The notes under the pieces are model-generated. The model did no database searches and was not told where the DNA came from. It saw only the letters and a program-made list of their open reading frames with translations. The position numbers and the translations under genes were made by a program. From Microbacterium aurum (GTDB lineage: Bacteria; Actinomycetota; Actinomycetes; Actinomycetales; Microbacteriaceae), in contig NZ_JAFBCQ010000001.1 in NCBI RefSeq assembly GCF_016907815.1, positions 3,348,001 through 3,412,000 of the forward strand: 64,000 bases of DNA, given 5' to 3'. This document shows positions 56,241-64,000 of this stretch, in pieces. Positions within the stretch are counted from its first letter, which is position 1. Each line of letters starts with the position of its first letter.

Positions 56241-56906
56241 ATGACAGCTCCGCGCCGCCTCGCCCTCGCGCTCCTGGTCGGTGCGGTCGGCGCGATCGCC
56301 GTGCTGAGCGGATGCTCGGGCGCGCCGGACGGCGCCGCCACGACAGGGGATGCCGGCGCCGCCACCTCCGCCGCGAGCTCGGCGACGCCGGCCCCGCAGG
56401 CCACGATCGCCCCCTTCCCGATCGGCGCCTCGACCTCGACCACCCCGCTCCCTGCCGATCTGCCGCAGGGCTGCCGCGACATCCTGACCGGAAGCGTCCT
56501 CGCCCAGCTGGAGGGCGTGCCGCTCAACGCCGAAGGCATGGGAGGCGGCATCCGCCCCGACTCGTCGCGGGTATGCGTGTGGGGCGAGCCCGGCGCCGTC
56601 GCCACCCGGCTCGTCACGGTGATCGGCTATTCGCCCGAGCGGGAGGCGCGCGACGCCCTGTATGAGCTCGGCAACGAGGGCTACACCTGCTACGAGCCCG
56701 ACGGCGGCATCCGCTGCGAGAAGACGTGGGAGCACCCGACGCTCCCCGGCGTGACCGAGGGGCGCACGCTGTTCTATCGCGACGGCGTCATCGTGGACAC
56801 GCAGTACACGAACCTCGCGCCGAAGGGGTACACGGCCGCGATCATCGACTATCTGTGGCCGGCGGTTCCGCGCACGGCCACGCCGACCGCCGCGCCGACG
56901 CCGTAG
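56241..56906 (+). CDS. Secreted lipoprotein, unknown function
   Basis: 221 residues. Lipoprotein signal with LSGC lipobox (Cys25). A low-complexity linker to about 75 follows, then a domain with four Cys at 78, 112 (C-V-W), 150 (G-Y-T-C) and 159, and a C-terminal YLW. It runs toward the convergent gene at 56910, whose mature domain shows the same Cys pattern, including a Cys pair nine residues apart. No family is recognised. No strong ribosome site; the ATG at 56241 is preceded by GGCGGC. Confidence 0.65.
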   Translation: MTAPRRLALALLVGAVGAIAVLSGCSGAPDGAATTGDAGAATSAASSATPAPQATIAPFPIGASTSTTPLPADLPQGCRDILTGSVLAQLEGVPLNAEGMGGGIRPDSSRVCVWGEPGAVATRLVTVIGYSPEREARDALYELGNEGYTCYEPDGGIRCEKTWEHPTLPGVTEGRTLFYRDGVIVDTQYTNLAPKGYTAAIIDYLWPAVPRTATPTAAPTP

Positions 56907-56909
56907 CCC

Positions 56910-57524
56910 TCAGCCCCAGACGCGGGCGGACGTGCGGGTGACGTACTCCGTCGGATGCCACGCGTTCTCGCTCGTGGACAGCCAGAGCCCGCCGCCGGCT
57001 TCGATCGTCTCGGCGAGGTCGCCGTCGGTGCGCGTGCACCGGGTGCTCTCCTCCTGGGTGGTGCACGTGAACCCCGCTCCCGGGAGGGCCGCCGCGGCGA
57101 TGGCGCCGGCATCCACCGGCACGGTCGCGAGCGTCGAGGTAACGTCGCCCTTCTCGGAATGCCAGGAGCAGGTCAGCGTCACCTGCGGCTGCAGGGCCGT
57201 GACGAGCGCCTCCGCCGTGGTCGTGGGCGCGTCGGTCGAGGGCGTCAGCACGGCCCCCTTCGTGAAGCGCATCGTCGCCCACAGTGCCTGGTCGTACAGC
57301 TGCGCGCATTCGGTGGGAGGGCCGGCGACGGCATCCTCATCACCGGCGGCGACGGGACCCGAGGTCGCGGCGGGATCGATCGCGCCACCGACGGCGCCGC
57401 CTACCCACGAGACGGATGCCGGGATCATCGGGATCGCGAGGAACGCGAGCACGCCGACGACACCGGCGCAACCGAGGCCGACGACCCACGCGAAGAACGC
57501 GTTCCTGCCACCGACTCGAGCCAT
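56910..57524 (-). CDS. Membrane-anchored secreted protein, related to its convergent neighbour
   Basis: 204 residues. One membrane helix at about 10-36, then an extracytoplasmic domain with Cys73, Cys119 (C-S-W), Cys154 (G-F-T-C) and Cys163, ending RVW. The Cys spacing 154/163, the CxW and the G(Y/F)TC motifs match those of the convergent lipoprotein at 56241. Probably a diverged paralogue with a different anchor. No function can be assigned. It shares the same 3' ends region with the lipoprotein gene (four bases between stops). Confidence 0.65.
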   Translation of the reverse strand: MARVGGRNAFFAWVVGLGCAGVVGVLAFLAIPMIPASVSWVGGAVGGAIDPAATSGPVAAGDEDAVAGPPTECAQLYDQALWATMRFTKGAVLTPSTDAPTTTAEALVTALQPQVTLTCSWHSEKGDVTSTLATVPVDAGAIAAAALPGAGFTCTTQEESTRCTRTDGDLAETIEAGGGLWLSTSENAWHPTEYVTRTSARVWG

Positions 57525-57629
57525 GCTCCCAGGCTAGGCGCGGCCTGCCCGTGAGCCGGTGAGCCCTCGCCGCGCCGCCCGCGATTCGCTGTGCGCTGTT
57601 CGCCGGGTGAGCGTCTCCCCGCGCCCGGG

Positions 57630-57688
57630 AACAGGTGGCGCAAACGACCACCTCGAGGCGAGGGATGCCGCGTGTTGCGCCACCTGTT
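57630..57688. repeat. 14-bp inverted repeat with a 31-bp loop
   Basis: AACAGGTGGCGCAA at 57630-57643 is repeated inverted at 57675-57688. It lies between the 56910 gene and rpoC. Probably a dispersed intergenic palindrome or a bacterial interspersed mosaic element. Confidence 0.7.
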
Positions 57689-57700
57689 TCGCCCCCGCGC

Positions 57701-57746
57701 GGGTGGTTCCTGAGCATGTCGAAGGGTGGTTCCTGAGCATGTCGAA
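57701..57746. repeat. Two tandem 23-bp repeats beside the rpoC terminator
   Basis: Two perfect 23-bp copies (57701-57723, 57724-57746) of a GGGTGGTTCCTGAGCATGTC-type unit. The second copy runs into the stem of the rpoC terminator. The unit resembles a widespread Microbacteriaceae intergenic repeat, recalled rather than checked. Confidence 0.75.
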
Positions 57747-57779
57747 GGGCCCCAGGATCGCGATGATCCTGGGGCCCTT
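57745..57779 (-). terminator. rpoC terminator
   Basis: A 15-bp perfect stem, 57745-57759 with 57765-57779 (AAGGGCCCCAGGATC), around GCGAT. It lies 12 bases past the rpoC stop on the minus strand. The stem ends in TT but no longer U-run follows. It is the most likely end of the rpoBC operon. Confidence 0.8.
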
Positions 57780-57791
57780 CGTGGACTGCGC

Positions 57792-61667
<3,876 letters not shown>

Positions 61668-61693
61668 TGGTTCTCCTGTGTGCTTGTAAAACG

Positions 61694-61733
61694 TCGGTGA
61701 TTGAGTAGCGCGCGCAGCGCGCGTATCGAAATC
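61694..61733. repeat. 40-bp palindromic repeat, copy in the rpoB-rpoC spacer
   Basis: Sister of 37161-37200, 36 of 40 bases identical. The differences change two paired positions together, so both arms stay complementary. It occupies most of the 73-base spacer between rpoB and rpoC. Confidence 0.8.
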
Positions 61734-61740
61734 CCGCGGG

Positions 61741-64000
<2,260 letters not shown>

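Overview
The window is a high-GC chromosomal segment from an actinobacterium, most likely a Microbacterium or close relative in the Microbacteriaceae. Three things point there: ribosomal proteins that carry Ala/Lys-rich extensions, actinobacterial-type EF-Tu, EF-G and RNA polymerase subunits, and recurrent GGATGCC/GGCATCC words. No rRNA, tRNA or CRISPR array was seen. Nearly every gene is on the minus strand, so transcription runs right to left.

Read in that direction, the backbone is the conserved rpoB-rpoC, str (rpsL-rpsG-fusA-tuf), S10 and spc array, but it is split by two accessory blocks. From the right edge: rpoB (5' end outside the window) and rpoC (61741-64000, 57792-61667). Next come about 19 kb (38459-57524) with two small secreted or lipoprotein genes that look like diverged relatives of each other, two membrane-protein genes, a hypothetical gene, and a tightly overlapping six-gene operon: Ser/Thr kinase, 1979-residue Ig/Fn3 protein, MoxR ATPase, DUF58 protein, degenerate transglutaminase, and a membrane FHA protein. 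A DUF559 gene lies divergently beside rpsL. Then rpsL-rpsG-fusA-tuf (33687-38096).

The second accessory block (10760-33521) separates tuf from rpsJ, which are adjacent in many bacteria. It is a cell-surface island. It holds a 3126-residue DUF11-repeat LPXTG protein and a SipW-type signal peptidase with its probable substrates and an LPXTG protein. It also holds an antitoxin-like small protein, an intact IS110-family transposase, an ECF sigma factor with a CU044_5270-like membrane partner and a 32-codon coupled ORF, and a tip-backbone-sortase C pilus operon. The S10 and spc operons follow without interruption (rpsJ to rplO), then secY, which runs off the left edge.

The two blocks appear to assemble and regulate the cell envelope. 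The island supplies pili and exported surface fibres through two secretion/anchoring routes (class C sortase and SipW-type peptidase). The kinase operon resembles the PFNA-type cluster known in Bifidobacterium, a sensor kinase with an extracellular Ig/Fn3 partner and MoxR/DUF58/FHA components. Intergenic spacers carry long hairpins and several repeat families. One is a 40-bp palindrome present once in the rpoB-rpoC spacer and once in the rpsG-fusA spacer, whose only differences are two compensatory base-pair changes.
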